Source: Bacteroidota bacterium (GTDB lineage Bacteria > Bacteroidota > Bacteroidia > UKL13-3). Taken from it: a stretch of 48,904 bases of DNA. Position 1 is the stretch's first letter. Each line of letters starts with the position of its first letter. The position numbers and the translations under genes are program-made. The stretch is from contig CANKQY010000009.1 in the NCBI GenBank assembly GCA_947485745.1, positions 1-48,904 on the forward strand, written 5' to 3'. A model generated the notes under the pieces. The model did not search any database and was not told the origin of the DNA. It saw only the letters and a program-made list of their open reading frames with translations. Of this stretch, positions 16,340-25,818 are shown piece after piece.

Positions 16340-17818
16340 ATGTTAAGACAAGGATTACAACAAAGCCAATTACAAAAGCTATCACCGCAGCAAATTCAGT
16401 TCATTAAACTGCTGCAGTTAAACTCTGTGGATATACTTCAAAGAATAGACCAAGAGTTGATTGAAAATCCTGCATTATTAAAGGGTGCAGATTCTGATGC
16501 AGCTCCTGATGAAACAGCCCCAATATCCGAAACAGAATTGGCCACTCCAGAAGAGGAAAAAAAAGACTTAACTGTTGATGATTATTTGGCCGATGAATCA
16601 TTTGATGTAAAAGATTACGTTAATGATGAATATGATCCTGATGGCTTTCATTTGAGTGATGAAGGTGATGAGGAGAAAAAGGAAAGGCCATTGGCAGAAA
16701 CACATAGTTTTCATGAAGAACTTATGGAGCAGTTTTCTGCAATTGCAGAAGATGAAAAGGAGTTAGCAATAGGCAACCAAATCATTGGTTCAATAGATGA
16801 TGATGGTTATTTAAGAAGGTCACTATTAGCCATAGCAAATGATTTGGCTTTTTCTATCAATATTGATTCGAATGAAGAGGAGCTAAGTAAAGTACTTATT
16901 AAGGTTCATACATTGGAACCTGCAGGTATTGGAGCAACTTCATTGCAGGAATGTTTATTACTTCAATTGAAGCGCAAAGATCAAAGCTTACCAAATGTAA
17001 AAATTGCGGCAGAAATCATCAATAATTATTTTGATGATTTTACCAAGAAGCATTTTGATAAATTATTAAAGTCATTAAAAATAAGTGAGTCAGATCTTAA
17101 AGACGTTATACATATTATTACTAGACTGAATCCTAAGCCTGGAGAGGCAATAGACAATTCGGCAACTCAATATATTACACCTGATTTTATTCTGATTGAA
17201 GAAATGGGAAGACTTACAGTTCACCTCAATTCTAGAAATGCACCAGATTTAAGAATTAGTAAAAACTATCTTGAAACGCTTCGTGGTTTTGATGGCGCTA
17301 AGTCACCTACCCGAGAGCAAAAGGATACTGCACAATTTATTAAGCAGAAATTAGATGGGGCCAGGTGGTTTATTGACAGTATAAAACAAAGGCATAATAC
17401 CTTATTGCTAACCATGAACGCAATTCTTAAGTTTCAATATGGTTTCTTTCAAGAAGGTGATGAATCTTTTTTGCGACCAATGATATTGAAAGATATTGCA
17501 GAGATAACTAACTTGGATATTTCAACAATCAGTAGGGTTGCAAATAGTAAATATGTTCAAACCGAATGGGGTACTTTTGCGCTAAAATATTTCTTTAGTG
17601 AAGGCATTCAAACAGATGATGGTGAAGAAGTAAGTAGTAGGGAAGTGAAGAAAATTTTGAAGGAGGCCATAGAATCGGAGAAGAAGAATAAACCTTTACC
17701 AGATGAGCGTTTAATGGATATTTTGAAAGAAAAGGGATATAGCATTGCGCGAAGAACTGTTGCAAAATATAGGGAACAAATGAACATTCCTGTAGCCCGC
17801 CTAAGAAAGGAAATCTAG
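16340..17818 (+). CDS. rpoN: RNA polymerase sigma-54 factor
   Basis: RpoN, 492 residues, is complete. Region I (MLRQGLQQSQLQKLSPQQIQ) is the activator-interaction domain. Region II (about 50-130) is long and very acidic. The core-binding region follows, then an HTH near 390-410 (DISTISRVANSKYVQTEWG), and the RpoN box ARRTVAKYRE at 470-479 that reads the -24 element. It needs an AAA+ enhancer-binding protein to start transcription; none is encoded in the window. The gene is preceded by TAATTTCG at 16322-16329, a one-mismatch -7 box 10 bases from the ATG. Confidence 0.96.
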   Translation: MLRQGLQQSQLQKLSPQQIQFIKLLQLNSVDILQRIDQELIENPALLKGADSDAAPDETAPISETELATPEEEKKDLTVDDYLADESFDVKDYVNDEYDPDGFHLSDEGDEEKKERPLAETHSFHEELMEQFSAIAEDEKELAIGNQIIGSIDDDGYLRRSLLAIANDLAFSINIDSNEEELSKVLIKVHTLEPAGIGATSLQECLLLQLKRKDQSLPNVKIAAEIINNYFDDFTKKHFDKLLKSLKISESDLKDVIHIITRLNPKPGEAIDNSATQYITPDFILIEEMGRLTVHLNSRNAPDLRISKNYLETLRGFDGAKSPTREQKDTAQFIKQKLDGARWFIDSIKQRHNTLLLTMNAILKFQYGFFQEGDESFLRPMILKDIAEITNLDISTISRVANSKYVQTEWGTFALKYFFSEGIQTDDGEEVSSREVKKILKEAIESEKKNKPLPDERLMDILKEKGYSIARRTVAKYREQMNIPVARLRKEI

Positions 17819-17836
17819 CTAAATTTTTAGCTCTGT
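17817..17836 (+). terminator. Possible weak terminator overlapping the rpoN stop
   Basis: AGCTAAA at 17817-17823 pairs with TTTAGCT at 17826-17832 and is followed by a few T residues. The 7-bp stem is AT-rich and the U run is broken, so this is only a candidate. Confidence 0.3.
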
Positions 17837-17967
17837 TTTCTAATTCTCTATAAAGTAAATAGCTTTGTTATTGACCTTCCTACAATTTGTTGTACCAGAG
17901 AAATATCCATCAAAATTGCTATAATCTAGGATTATTCATTCAAATGGTAGCAATAGTTTGAAATGAA

Positions 17968-18273
17968 CTATAAATCTTCTAGTAGGGTTCGGAAGGCAAC
18001 AAATTTTCCTCCGAATTTTTTCTGCGTATCTGCCTGCAATGCTGGTGCAAATTCTTGCTGGTATTGGTTGTACTTATCTATACTTTCGGTGTGGTATTGG
18101 ATAGCATAAGTTTGGCCAGTTTCATCTTCTTGCCTACTGATAATTCGCATAATTTTGTAACCTAAAAACATATTTGTTGCCATAACATCAGGAATATGGT
18201 GTTGTAACATCCATTCTAACCATGCTTCGTGAATGTTGTCTTCAACATTAATGGTAACGTTATAAATAATCAT
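17968..18273 (-). CDS. DUF4286 family protein
   Basis: The 101-residue protein fits DUF4286: it begins MIIYNVTINVEDN, has IHEAWLEWMLQHHIPDV (18-34), then the IQYHTESIDKYNQYQ stretch, and ends FVAFRTLLE. It looks like a small dimeric alpha/beta-barrel (ferredoxin-like) protein of the kind that includes stress-responsive A/B barrel proteins. Its function is unknown. The ATG lies 4 bases after the stop of the large TPR gene, so the two are one operon. Confidence 0.85.
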   Translation of the reverse strand: MIIYNVTINVEDNIHEAWLEWMLQHHIPDVMATNMFLGYKIMRIISRQEDETGQTYAIQYHTESIDKYNQYQQEFAPALQADTQKKFGGKFVAFRTLLEDL

Positions 18274-18277
18274 ATTT

Positions 18278-20107
18278 TTAGTTTAATTGATCGCCACGCA
18301 AAAGGCGAAACTGTTTTCTGCAATCTGTTAAAAAGAAACTCCCTGGGTAAGTATCAATAAACTTTTCGTATAGTTTTTTTGCCTCTTCAGGGTTGCTTAA
18401 TTGGTATTGGTTCAAGCGGGCTAAATCATATAATGCATTGTCTCCAAGAATATCTGAGCCATATTCGCTCACTACTATTTGGTAATATTTGGCAGCCTGA
18501 TTAAAGTCTTTTTTCTTGAAATAAATTTTTGCTTTCTTATATAAAATGTCGTCGGATAAACTGTGTTTAGGAAACAAAATGTTGATACTATCGAGTTTTG
18601 AAAGGGCAACATTATCATTGTTTTGAACAAAGTTTAGGTCGGCTTGCGCAAAATAATGCAGGGGCTCTGTATTGCTATCAACTGTATTGTCTTGAATCAA
18701 TAATGAAAGTTCTAAGGCATTATTGGCAATTAATTGAGTTGTGGCAGTTTTTAATATATCCAATTGGGCCTTTGCCCATTCAAATTCGCCCAGGTAATAG
18801 CTTAATCTTGCATTTCGGTATTTGGCATCTTGACCCAAAGGTTCTTGTAAAAAATCTTTATCTACTTGGCCATAAAGTAACATAGCATCCCAAACTTCCC
18901 CTTTCATTACATAGAAGTCTGCTAACTCTAATTTGCAATTGGCCAATAAGTTTCTATCTACTCTTGGCATATTAATTATTTCTTCATAATCCTTAATGGC
19001 TTCTGGGTAGTTGTTTAAATAGAATGCTTGTAAATTTGCTAAGTTACGCATGGTGTTTGCCATATCGGGGTTTCTTCCAAATTCTTGGAGTAGCAAATCA
19101 TATTCATTGGCGAGTGATTTTAAGTCTTCCTGCAGATAGTTTCCTCCTAGTATTTTCTTGGATCTTGCTTCTATTTCTGCGTTTTTAGCCATTGCATAAT
19201 AGGTTTTCTCTTTTCCCAAAAGCTCCACTTGTTTGTAAATTGAAATGGCGGCATCATATTTTTCATTGGCTGTAGCTAAAAAACCTAACTCAATTAAACG
19301 GCGGCCATCTTCCTTGTATTTTTTATCTATGGCTTTAGCATATAACATGGCTAATTCGTATTCATTGCGTTGCACATGCAGCCAAATAAGCATTTCAGAA
19401 AATGTGGTGAATTCTGGATATTGTTTAATTTTTTTCTGAAGGGCTTGTTTAAGTATATCGTATTCTTCTTTGGATTGCAGTGAATTTTGCAAATAACCTT
19501 GCACTTCCGAAATATAACTTTGGTCCAAAATAAGTACATTTAGGTATTCCTCTATCATCTTAGGTAAATCATGCGTATCGCTGTAAAGGCTGGCTAATTC
19601 GCTAGCAAACATTAAATCATTGTGTAGTATTTTTCTTCCTTTTAAAAATGTTTCAATGGCAAATTGCTTTTCATTGCGTTTCTCAAAGGCCTTAGATAAT
19701 TCATATATTTCATTGTCTATGGGCTGCATTTTTTGGATCAAACCATTGAATAAAGCTGCAGCTTTTTGATTTTCTTTTTGCAGCATTAATAGATACCCTA
19801 GGTCTACCTTATAAAAGCTATTCTGTTCAAATTTTTTGCTTTGTTTTTTAACTAATTTTTGTGCACCTGTAAAATTTTCTTGAGCTAAATAGCATTTTAT
19901 CAGGTTGTCGTAAAAATACATCGACTTTGAATTTTTATTCAACAATTTTTCATACATATCTGAAGCCTTGTTGTATTCCTTATTACTCAGATACTGGGCA
20001 GCCAATTCTTCATCGGCTTGCTGGGCACGCGTTAAGCTTGCAACAGAACAAAATAGCATTAAAATTACCAATTGTTTTAACGGAAAGCTTGTTCTTTTAT
20101 CTTTCAT
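18278..20107 (-). CDS. TPR-repeat secreted/periplasmic protein
   Basis: The 609-residue protein has a signal peptide (hydrophobic core about 10-25, cleavage near TRAQQ). Helical TPR-like repeats then run along its whole length, for example LAAQYLSNKEYNKASDMYEKLL near 32-53, AAISIYKQV in the middle, and AKIYFKKKDFNQAAKYYQIVVSEYG towards the C-terminus. Repeats of this type scaffold protein complexes. The protein probably faces the periplasm or outer membrane. I do not recognise a named family. A TATTTTCG element at 20119-20126 (minus strand) lies about 11 bases before the ATG as a likely -7 box. It heads an operon with the DUF4286 gene. Confidence 0.82.
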   Translation of the reverse strand: MKDKRTSFPLKQLVILMLFCSVASLTRAQQADEELAAQYLSNKEYNKASDMYEKLLNKNSKSMYFYDNLIKCYLAQENFTGAQKLVKKQSKKFEQNSFYKVDLGYLLMLQKENQKAAALFNGLIQKMQPIDNEIYELSKAFEKRNEKQFAIETFLKGRKILHNDLMFASELASLYSDTHDLPKMIEEYLNVLILDQSYISEVQGYLQNSLQSKEEYDILKQALQKKIKQYPEFTTFSEMLIWLHVQRNEYELAMLYAKAIDKKYKEDGRRLIELGFLATANEKYDAAISIYKQVELLGKEKTYYAMAKNAEIEARSKKILGGNYLQEDLKSLANEYDLLLQEFGRNPDMANTMRNLANLQAFYLNNYPEAIKDYEEIINMPRVDRNLLANCKLELADFYVMKGEVWDAMLLYGQVDKDFLQEPLGQDAKYRNARLSYYLGEFEWAKAQLDILKTATTQLIANNALELSLLIQDNTVDSNTEPLHYFAQADLNFVQNNDNVALSKLDSINILFPKHSLSDDILYKKAKIYFKKKDFNQAAKYYQIVVSEYGSDILGDNALYDLARLNQYQLSNPEEAKKLYEKFIDTYPGSFFLTDCRKQFRLLRGDQLN

Positions 20108-20209
20108 TTATTATTGAACGAAAATAAGGGATTGCTTGGTATTTTTTACTGCTAATGTAAATAGCTTGTTAAATCAGCAAATTGCCTAAAATTTATTATT
20201 ATTGCATAC

Positions 20210-21682
20210 TTGAGTAGCATTAAAAAATTAGCAGGGCAAACAGCCGTTTATGGTTTAAGCACAATAGCAGGTAGGTTTTTCTACTTTTTATTGGTGCCTA
20301 TTTATACCAGGGTTTTTACCCAAGTAGAATATGGCATTAATACCGAGTTTTATGCATACATGTCGTTTTTTAACATCTTGCTAACTCATGGCATGGAAAC
20401 TACCTTTTTTAGGTTTGCCGAAAAAGAAAATAGCAAACAGGTTTATGCAAATGCCTTAATTTCTGTGCTAGGCGTATCTGGAATTTTTGCCATTTTATTT
20501 TTGGGATTTGGGCAACAAATTGCAACAGGAATAGGCTATGGTAACGAGTCCCAATATATATATTATTGTGCGGGCATTTTGTTTTTTGACAGCCTTTGTG
20601 CAATCCCTTTTGCTTTGCTGAGGCACCAAAGCAAGCCTATTAGGTTTGCCATAATAAAGAACGTCAATATTTTCACCAATGTATTACTCAATTTATACTT
20701 TTTGTTATTGGCTCCTTATTGGTTAAAAACTTATGGAATAACTCTGCCATTTTTTGAACCAGGATTAGGTATTGAAAGCATCTTTTTGTCGAACCTATTT
20801 GCAAGTGTTATTACAACCTTGTTGTTGAGCAAAGAATTATTAGGCATCACATTTGGTTTTAATTATGAGCAGTGGAAAATCATGATGAAATATGCCATAC
20901 CAATGATTTGGGTTGGCTTGGCTGGAATGATTAATGAAACCTTGAGCAGAGCCATGCTAAGATATATTTGGCCAGATCCAGAGCAGGCTAAGGCAATGAA
21001 TGGTATTTTTGGAGCCAATTATAAATTATCTATTATCATCACTTTGTTTATTCAGGCTTATAAGTTTGCTGCCGAACCTTTCTTTTTTAACCATTCAAAA
21101 ACTACAGAAAAGAGAGATTTATATGGCAGTATCATGAACTATTTTGTTTGGATATGCATGTTTGTTTTCTTAATGGTGATGTTGTTTTTACACTATTTTA
21201 AGTATTTCATTGGTGAGCGATTTTTTGAAGGATTGGCTGTTGTTCCAATTTTATTATTTGCCAATATTTTCTTGGGTATTTATTACAATGTTTCTATTTG
21301 GTATAAGCTTTCGGATCAAACAAATAAAGGGGCGTTAATTTCATTGATAGGTGCAGTGTTAACTGTTGGTTTGAACCTATTATTTATTCCAAAATTTGGT
21401 TACGTTGGCTGTGCCTGGGCAACTTTTATTTGTTATTTTAGCATGATGGTTATTGGTTATTTAATGGGTCAAAAGTATTACCCTATTCCTTACAACTTAG
21501 GAAGGGCATTTTTATATTTAATAGTAACTTTAAGCTTTTATGGAATTTCTTTGTTTTCAGAAAATTTCTTTGAAGCCGGCAGTATGTTGGGTAATACCAT
21601 GCGTGGTTTAATGTTATTAGTTTTTGTGATTATGGGATATGCTCTAGAAAGAGAAAAATCGCTCTTATTTTTTAAAAAATGA
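20210..21682 (+). CDS. Oligosaccharide flippase / polysaccharide biosynthesis (Wzx-like, MATE/MOP superfamily) protein
   Basis: The 490-residue protein has about 12-14 membrane segments. Its N-terminus (SSIKKLAGQTAVYGLSTIAGRF) is the classic start of Wzx/MurJ-like MOP exporters in Bacteroidota. It should flip lipid-linked sugars across the inner membrane. The start is a TTG at 20210: no ATG lies near the conserved N-terminus, and homologues begin at this point. It overlaps the dut start by 4 bases. Together with dut, a sugar nucleotidyltransferase and envelope proteins downstream it forms a conserved-looking cluster. The transported glycan cannot be told from sequence. Confidence 0.9.
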   Translation: MSSIKKLAGQTAVYGLSTIAGRFFYFLLVPIYTRVFTQVEYGINTEFYAYMSFFNILLTHGMETTFFRFAEKENSKQVYANALISVLGVSGIFAILFLGFGQQIATGIGYGNESQYIYYCAGILFFDSLCAIPFALLRHQSKPIRFAIIKNVNIFTNVLLNLYFLLLAPYWLKTYGITLPFFEPGLGIESIFLSNLFASVITTLLLSKELLGITFGFNYEQWKIMMKYAIPMIWVGLAGMINETLSRAMLRYIWPDPEQAKAMNGIFGANYKLSIIITLFIQAYKFAAEPFFFNHSKTTEKRDLYGSIMNYFVWICMFVFLMVMLFLHYFKYFIGERFFEGLAVVPILLFANIFLGIYYNVSIWYKLSDQTNKGALISLIGAVLTVGLNLLFIPKFGYVGCAWATFICYFSMMVIGYLMGQKYYPIPYNLGRAFLYLIVTLSFYGISLFSENFFEAGSMLGNTMRGLMLLVFVIMGYALEREKSLLFFKK

Positions 21683-22113
21683 TGGAGGTGAAAATTATTA
21701 ATTTAAGCAATAACGAATTGCCAGCTTATCAAACTTCACATGCTGCGGGGATGGATATTAGCGCCTTTTTAGAGGAGTCAATTTTTTTAAAAGTTGGCCA
21801 AAGAGTATTGGTTCCAACAGGTTTGTTTTTAGAAATTCCAATAGGATTTGAAATTCAAATCAGGCCAAGAAGTGGCTTAGCGTTTAAATATGGCATTACT
21901 GTTTTAAACAGCCCAGGAACTGTGGATGCAGATTATAGAGGCGAAATCAAAGTTTTATTGATCAACCAAGGTGAGCACGATTTTGAAATTAAAAATGGAG
22001 AAAGGATTGCCCAAATGATATTAAGTAAACATGAAATTATTAATTGGCAGCCTGCTCAAGATTTAAGTAAAACCACCAGAGGTACTGGTGGCTATGGCAG
22101 TACAGGAAAATAG
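21679..22113 (+). CDS. dut: dUTP diphosphatase
   Basis: Dut hydrolyses dUTP to dUMP, which keeps uracil out of DNA and feeds thymidylate synthesis. The 144-residue trimeric-type enzyme has all five motifs: HAAGMDI (21-27), RPRSGLAFK (62-70), LNSPGTVDADYRGEI (76-90) with the catalytic Asp and Tyr, GERIAQMIL (107-115) and the P-loop-like RGTGGYGSTG (134-143). Two ATG codons stand in tandem at 21679 and 21682; either may be used. The first overlaps the flippase stop as ATGA, so translation is probably coupled. Confidence 0.96.
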   Translation: MMEVKIINLSNNELPAYQTSHAAGMDISAFLEESIFLKVGQRVLVPTGLFLEIPIGFEIQIRPRSGLAFKYGITVLNSPGTVDADYRGEIKVLLINQGEHDFEIKNGERIAQMILSKHEIINWQPAQDLSKTTRGTGGYGSTGK

Positions 22114-22225
22114 TATACTCACAAAAGGAATGATTTTGAAGTTTTGAAAATTTGGGGTATTGTATTAGGTTGCAACCCGATAAAAACAAAGCTTCTTTTT
22201 TAACATTGCACAAAAAATAGATAAT

Positions 22226-23236
22226 ATGAAAATAATAGTTCCTATGGCTGGTATGGGAAAGCGTATGCGTCCGCATACACTTACTGTTCCTAAGCCTTTA
22301 ATTTCAGTTGCGGGAAAACCAATTGTTCAAAAAATAATTGAAGATTTAGCTAAAGTTTGCGGTACGGGGATAGAGGAGGTGGCGTTTATTATAGGCCCAT
22401 CATTTGGCTCGGCAGTTGAAAAAGAGCTTGTTGCAGTAGCAAGCAAATTAGGCGCAAAAGGCTCTATTTATTATCAACATGAACCTCTGGGTACTGCGCA
22501 CGCAATTATGTGTGCAAAGGAAAGCCTAGAGGGCAATTGTTTGGTAGTTTTTGCCGACACCCTTTTTAAGGCCGATTTTACCTTAGATAGAAGCAAAGAT
22601 GGTATTATTTGGGTTCAAAAAGTTGAAGATCCAAGGCCATTTGGTGTTGTAATGGTAAATGACCAAAATATAATCACTGATTTTATTGAAAAGCCACAAC
22701 ATTTTGTTTCAGATTTAGCCATTATTGGTATCTACTATTTTAAAGACGGTTTGAACCTAAGGAGTGAATTGCAATATTTAATAGACAACGATGTAAGAGA
22801 ACAAGGTGAATACCAGTTGACCAATGCTTTGGAAAATATGAAGCAAAAAGGGTTGAAGTTTGAACCGGGACAAGTTACAGAATGGCTTGATTGTGGCAAT
22901 AAAAATTCAACCGTTTTCACTAATTCACGCATGTTACATTTTATGCATGCTGCTAATGAAAAAATGGTAGATGATAGCGTTGTATGCGAAAACGGACTAA
23001 TTATTCAGCCATCTTTAATAGGGAAGAATGTTAAAATTAAAGGAAGTATTGTTGGCCCCAACGCATACCTTGCTGATAATTGTACTATTGAAAACTCAAT
23101 TGTTTCAAATTGCATGATCCAAAATAATACTACCATTAAAACGGCGGTAATTGACAATGCAATGATTGGCAGCTTTGTTCAATATGTTGGTGAGGCAAAG
23201 GATTTAAGTGTTGGAGATTATACCACAGTAATTTAG
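22226..23236 (+). CDS. Sugar-1-phosphate nucleotidyltransferase (RmlA/GlmU-like)
   Basis: The 336-residue protein has an N-terminal Rossmann-like nucleotidyltransferase domain with the signature PMAGMGKRMRPHTLTVPKP (6-24), the NTP-binding loop. A YYQHEPLGTAHA segment follows (about 87-98). The C-terminal part, from about 250, has left-handed beta-helix hexapeptides (IIQPSLIGKNVKIKGSIVGP). It would make an NDP-sugar such as dTDP-glucose, GDP-mannose or UDP-GlcNAc; the residues visible do not decide which. It follows dut by about 110 bases and lies in the glycan/envelope cluster, so it probably supplies sugar for the product moved by the flippase. Confidence 0.9.
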   Translation: MKIIVPMAGMGKRMRPHTLTVPKPLISVAGKPIVQKIIEDLAKVCGTGIEEVAFIIGPSFGSAVEKELVAVASKLGAKGSIYYQHEPLGTAHAIMCAKESLEGNCLVVFADTLFKADFTLDRSKDGIIWVQKVEDPRPFGVVMVNDQNIITDFIEKPQHFVSDLAIIGIYYFKDGLNLRSELQYLIDNDVREQGEYQLTNALENMKQKGLKFEPGQVTEWLDCGNKNSTVFTNSRMLHFMHAANEKMVDDSVVCENGLIIQPSLIGKNVKIKGSIVGPNAYLADNCTIENSIVSNCMIQNNTTIKTAVIDNAMIGSFVQYVGEAKDLSVGDYTTVI

Positions 23237-23303
23237 TTATAGGGTTTTTGCAACTATCCTAATTTGGAAACAATGGTTTCTAAATTATTTCGTTATAAGC
23301 AAC

Positions 23304-25004
23304 ATGCATGTAATCAAAAAAGTACTTTTGGCGAGTTTGGGTTGTTTAATCGGCCTATTAACCTATGCTCAGCAAAATAAGGGTAAAATAGGTGAGCGCC
23401 AAAGGATGGATTTCGACAAACATTTCTTTGGTGGCATGAAGGAAAAGATGGTCAAGAATTTTGATGAAGCTGAAACAGAGTTCAGGGCAGCCATTAATTT
23501 TGACCCTAATAATGCCGCCGTTCATTATCAATTAGCAACTATTTTATTAGCTCAAAAAAAGAATTCAGAGGCAATTTTTGAGGCATCGCGTGCATTCAAT
23601 TTAGACCCAATAAATGAATGGTACAGTAAATTGCTTTTAGAGTTATATAAAAACGACAAGCAATACGATGAAGCCATTAAGGTATGTGAAATTGCTTCTA
23701 AAAACACCAGTGATTTACATTTTCTATTCGAACAATCTGGTTTGTATATATTAACAGGAAAGAGTTCAAAGGCAATTTTGGTATTGAATAAAATTGAGAA
23801 ACAGCAGGGGATAACAGAGTTAGTTTGTAGGCAAAAGGAGGAGATTTTTATTTCACAGAATAATTTAAATGGCGCCACCAAAGAAATTCAAAAATTAATT
23901 AATGCTTTTCCTGATCAACTTCAATACCAGGGATTATTGGCAGATTTGTATATGGCTAACAAGAAGGAGAAGGAAGCCGTTGCCATTTATAATAAAATTC
24001 AAAAGGATGATATTCTAAATGGCTTTGCCGCATTTTCTTTGGCCGAATATTATCAGCAAATAAATGATACAGCAAATTGTTTTAATCAATTGGTATTAGG
24101 CATGCGTTCTTCTATTGAGCCAAGAATGAAGTTACAAGTTTTGGCTAAACTTATTCCCTCAAATTATTTTGGGGAAACTCATCCTAATAAGTGCAAGGTT
24201 TTAGTTGACGAGTTTGCAAATACAAATCCTGATGCCTCGGAACCATATATTTTTAAGGGTGATTTGGCTCTTCAAAACAGAGATTTTGAAGAAGCAAGAA
24301 CGCAATATCTATTGTCCACCACACGAAGTAATTCAAATTTATTGGCCTGGGATCAAATACTATTTTGCGACCAGCAATTAGGAAGATACGATTATATGAA
24401 AGAAGATTGCGAGAAAGTGATGGAGCTTTATCCAACTTATCCAATGGCTTACCTTTTTCACAGCATTGCTTGTAGACAATTAAAAGAGTATAAGCTCGCA
24501 CTTAATTCTGCCCAAACAGGAATAAAATACGCCGAAGATGAAGCATCATTGATACAAATGTTGAGTAATTTAGGAGATATTGCGCATTATGCCAATAATT
24601 TTACTCTTTCAGATTCGGCGTTTGAATCCGTGTTGGCCCTCGACCCCAATAATTCACTTGCCTTGAATAATTATGCTTATTTCCTATCTCTTAGGTCAGC
24701 GGATTTGGATAAGGCAGAAAGTATGAGTAAACGTTCAATCGAATTGGATCCCAATAACTCATCTAATTTAGATACCTATGGTTGGATTTTATTCCAAAAG
24801 AAGAAGTACCAAGATGCTAAAATTTATATTGAAAAATCTTTGGCCATTACCCCTCAAAATGCAGAGGTATTGGAGCATTTAGGTGATGTGTTATTTATGT
24901 TGGGCAAAAATGAGCAAGCCCTAGAAAGATGGCAAGAGGCAAAGGTTCTAGGTGCTAATAGCAATGCTTTGGATCAAAAAATAAAAAGCAAAAAGCTTTT
25001 ATAA
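23304..25004 (+). CDS. TPR-repeat protein with signal peptide
   Basis: A 566-residue protein with a signal peptide (MHVIKKVLLASLGCLIGLLTYAQ) and TPR repeats throughout. The clearest are AETEFRAAINFDPNNAAVHYQ near 52-72, SDSAFESVLALDPNNSLALNNYAYFL near 436-461, and AKIYIEKSLAITPQNAEVLEHLGDVLFMLGK near 506-537. It lacks a lipobox, so it is probably periplasmic or loosely outer-membrane associated. It lies 67 bases after the nucleotidyltransferase and 10 bases before the DUF4292 lipoprotein, which suggests a scaffold role in the same envelope pathway. The exact function is unknown. Confidence 0.85.
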   Translation: MHVIKKVLLASLGCLIGLLTYAQQNKGKIGERQRMDFDKHFFGGMKEKMVKNFDEAETEFRAAINFDPNNAAVHYQLATILLAQKKNSEAIFEASRAFNLDPINEWYSKLLLELYKNDKQYDEAIKVCEIASKNTSDLHFLFEQSGLYILTGKSSKAILVLNKIEKQQGITELVCRQKEEIFISQNNLNGATKEIQKLINAFPDQLQYQGLLADLYMANKKEKEAVAIYNKIQKDDILNGFAAFSLAEYYQQINDTANCFNQLVLGMRSSIEPRMKLQVLAKLIPSNYFGETHPNKCKVLVDEFANTNPDASEPYIFKGDLALQNRDFEEARTQYLLSTTRSNSNLLAWDQILFCDQQLGRYDYMKEDCEKVMELYPTYPMAYLFHSIACRQLKEYKLALNSAQTGIKYAEDEASLIQMLSNLGDIAHYANNFTLSDSAFESVLALDPNNSLALNNYAYFLSLRSADLDKAESMSKRSIELDPNNSSNLDTYGWILFQKKKYQDAKIYIEKSLAITPQNAEVLEHLGDVLFMLGKNEQALERWQEAKVLGANSNALDQKIKSKKLL

Positions 25005-25014
25005 ACACTGTTTC

Positions 25015-25818
25015 ATGAAAAAAAATTACTTATTTTATTCTCTCCTTCTGTTTGTTGTTTTTAGTTTTTTTTTAAGCGCTTGTAAAACAAAAAAAGTAAA
25101 GAGTGATCAAGGTATTGGCAGCTTGATAGAAAATGAACCAAAAGGAAATAATGATAGCGATATCTTCTTTAAAAAAATAGTAGCACATAAAAACAACTCT
25201 GATGCAATTTCATTTAGTGCAGAGGCTGATTATAAAGATTCCAAACAATCTGTGAGCCTGAATATGGAGGTTTTGGCAAAACGAGACCAATACATTTTTT
25301 TAAACGCAAAAGCATTTGGTTTGGTGAATGTTGCTAGGGTTATTATCCGACCAGATTCAATAAGGATACTCGACCTCATTAATAGAAAATATATTTCTGC
25401 TTCCTATCGCTTTATGCAGAATTATTCAAGTGCACCAATCGGTTTTGAGCAGCTTCAAAATTTGATTTGGGCCAATGCTATGTTTGATCCTAAAACAGGT
25501 TCAACTATGGTTGATTCTCTTGGACAATTTTTAGTATTGTTGTTGGATCTGGGAAATACTAGGCAAAAAGCCACTTACTCAAAATCATTTAATACTCAAA
25601 GTGTAGTGTTAATTGAACAAGGGAAAACCCAGGAAATGCAAGTTAACTACAGCGATTTTAAAGAAGTGGATGGAATAAATTACCCTCATGGCATATTAAT
25701 CAACATTCTGGCAGAAAAAAATATGGCATGTAAGTTTTCAATTAGCAACTTCGTAGGCAGTATTAAGAAAGACCCACAATTTGCCGTACCTAAATCATAT
25801 AAAGTTCAAGTTTTTTAG
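25015..25818 (+). CDS. DUF4292 lipoprotein (LolA/LolB-like fold predicted)
   Basis: The 267-residue protein has a lipoprotein signal peptide ending LSAC, so Cys23 is probably lipidated. The body matches DUF4292: FSAEADYKDSKQSVSLNMEV, then ILDLINRKYISASY and NLIWANAMFDP. This family resembles LolA/LolB-type beta-baskets that hold lipids. Bacteroidota have a LolA but no classical LolB, so proteins like this are plausible partners at the outer membrane; that is inference. Its 3' end overlaps the EnvC-like gene by 38 bases in another frame. Confidence 0.87.
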   Translation: MKKNYLFYSLLLFVVFSFFLSACKTKKVKSDQGIGSLIENEPKGNNDSDIFFKKIVAHKNNSDAISFSAEADYKDSKQSVSLNMEVLAKRDQYIFLNAKAFGLVNVARVIIRPDSIRILDLINRKYISASYRFMQNYSSAPIGFEQLQNLIWANAMFDPKTGSTMVDSLGQFLVLLLDLGNTRQKATYSKSFNTQSVVLIEQGKTQEMQVNYSDFKEVDGINYPHGILINILAEKNMACKFSISNFVGSIKKDPQFAVPKSYKVQVF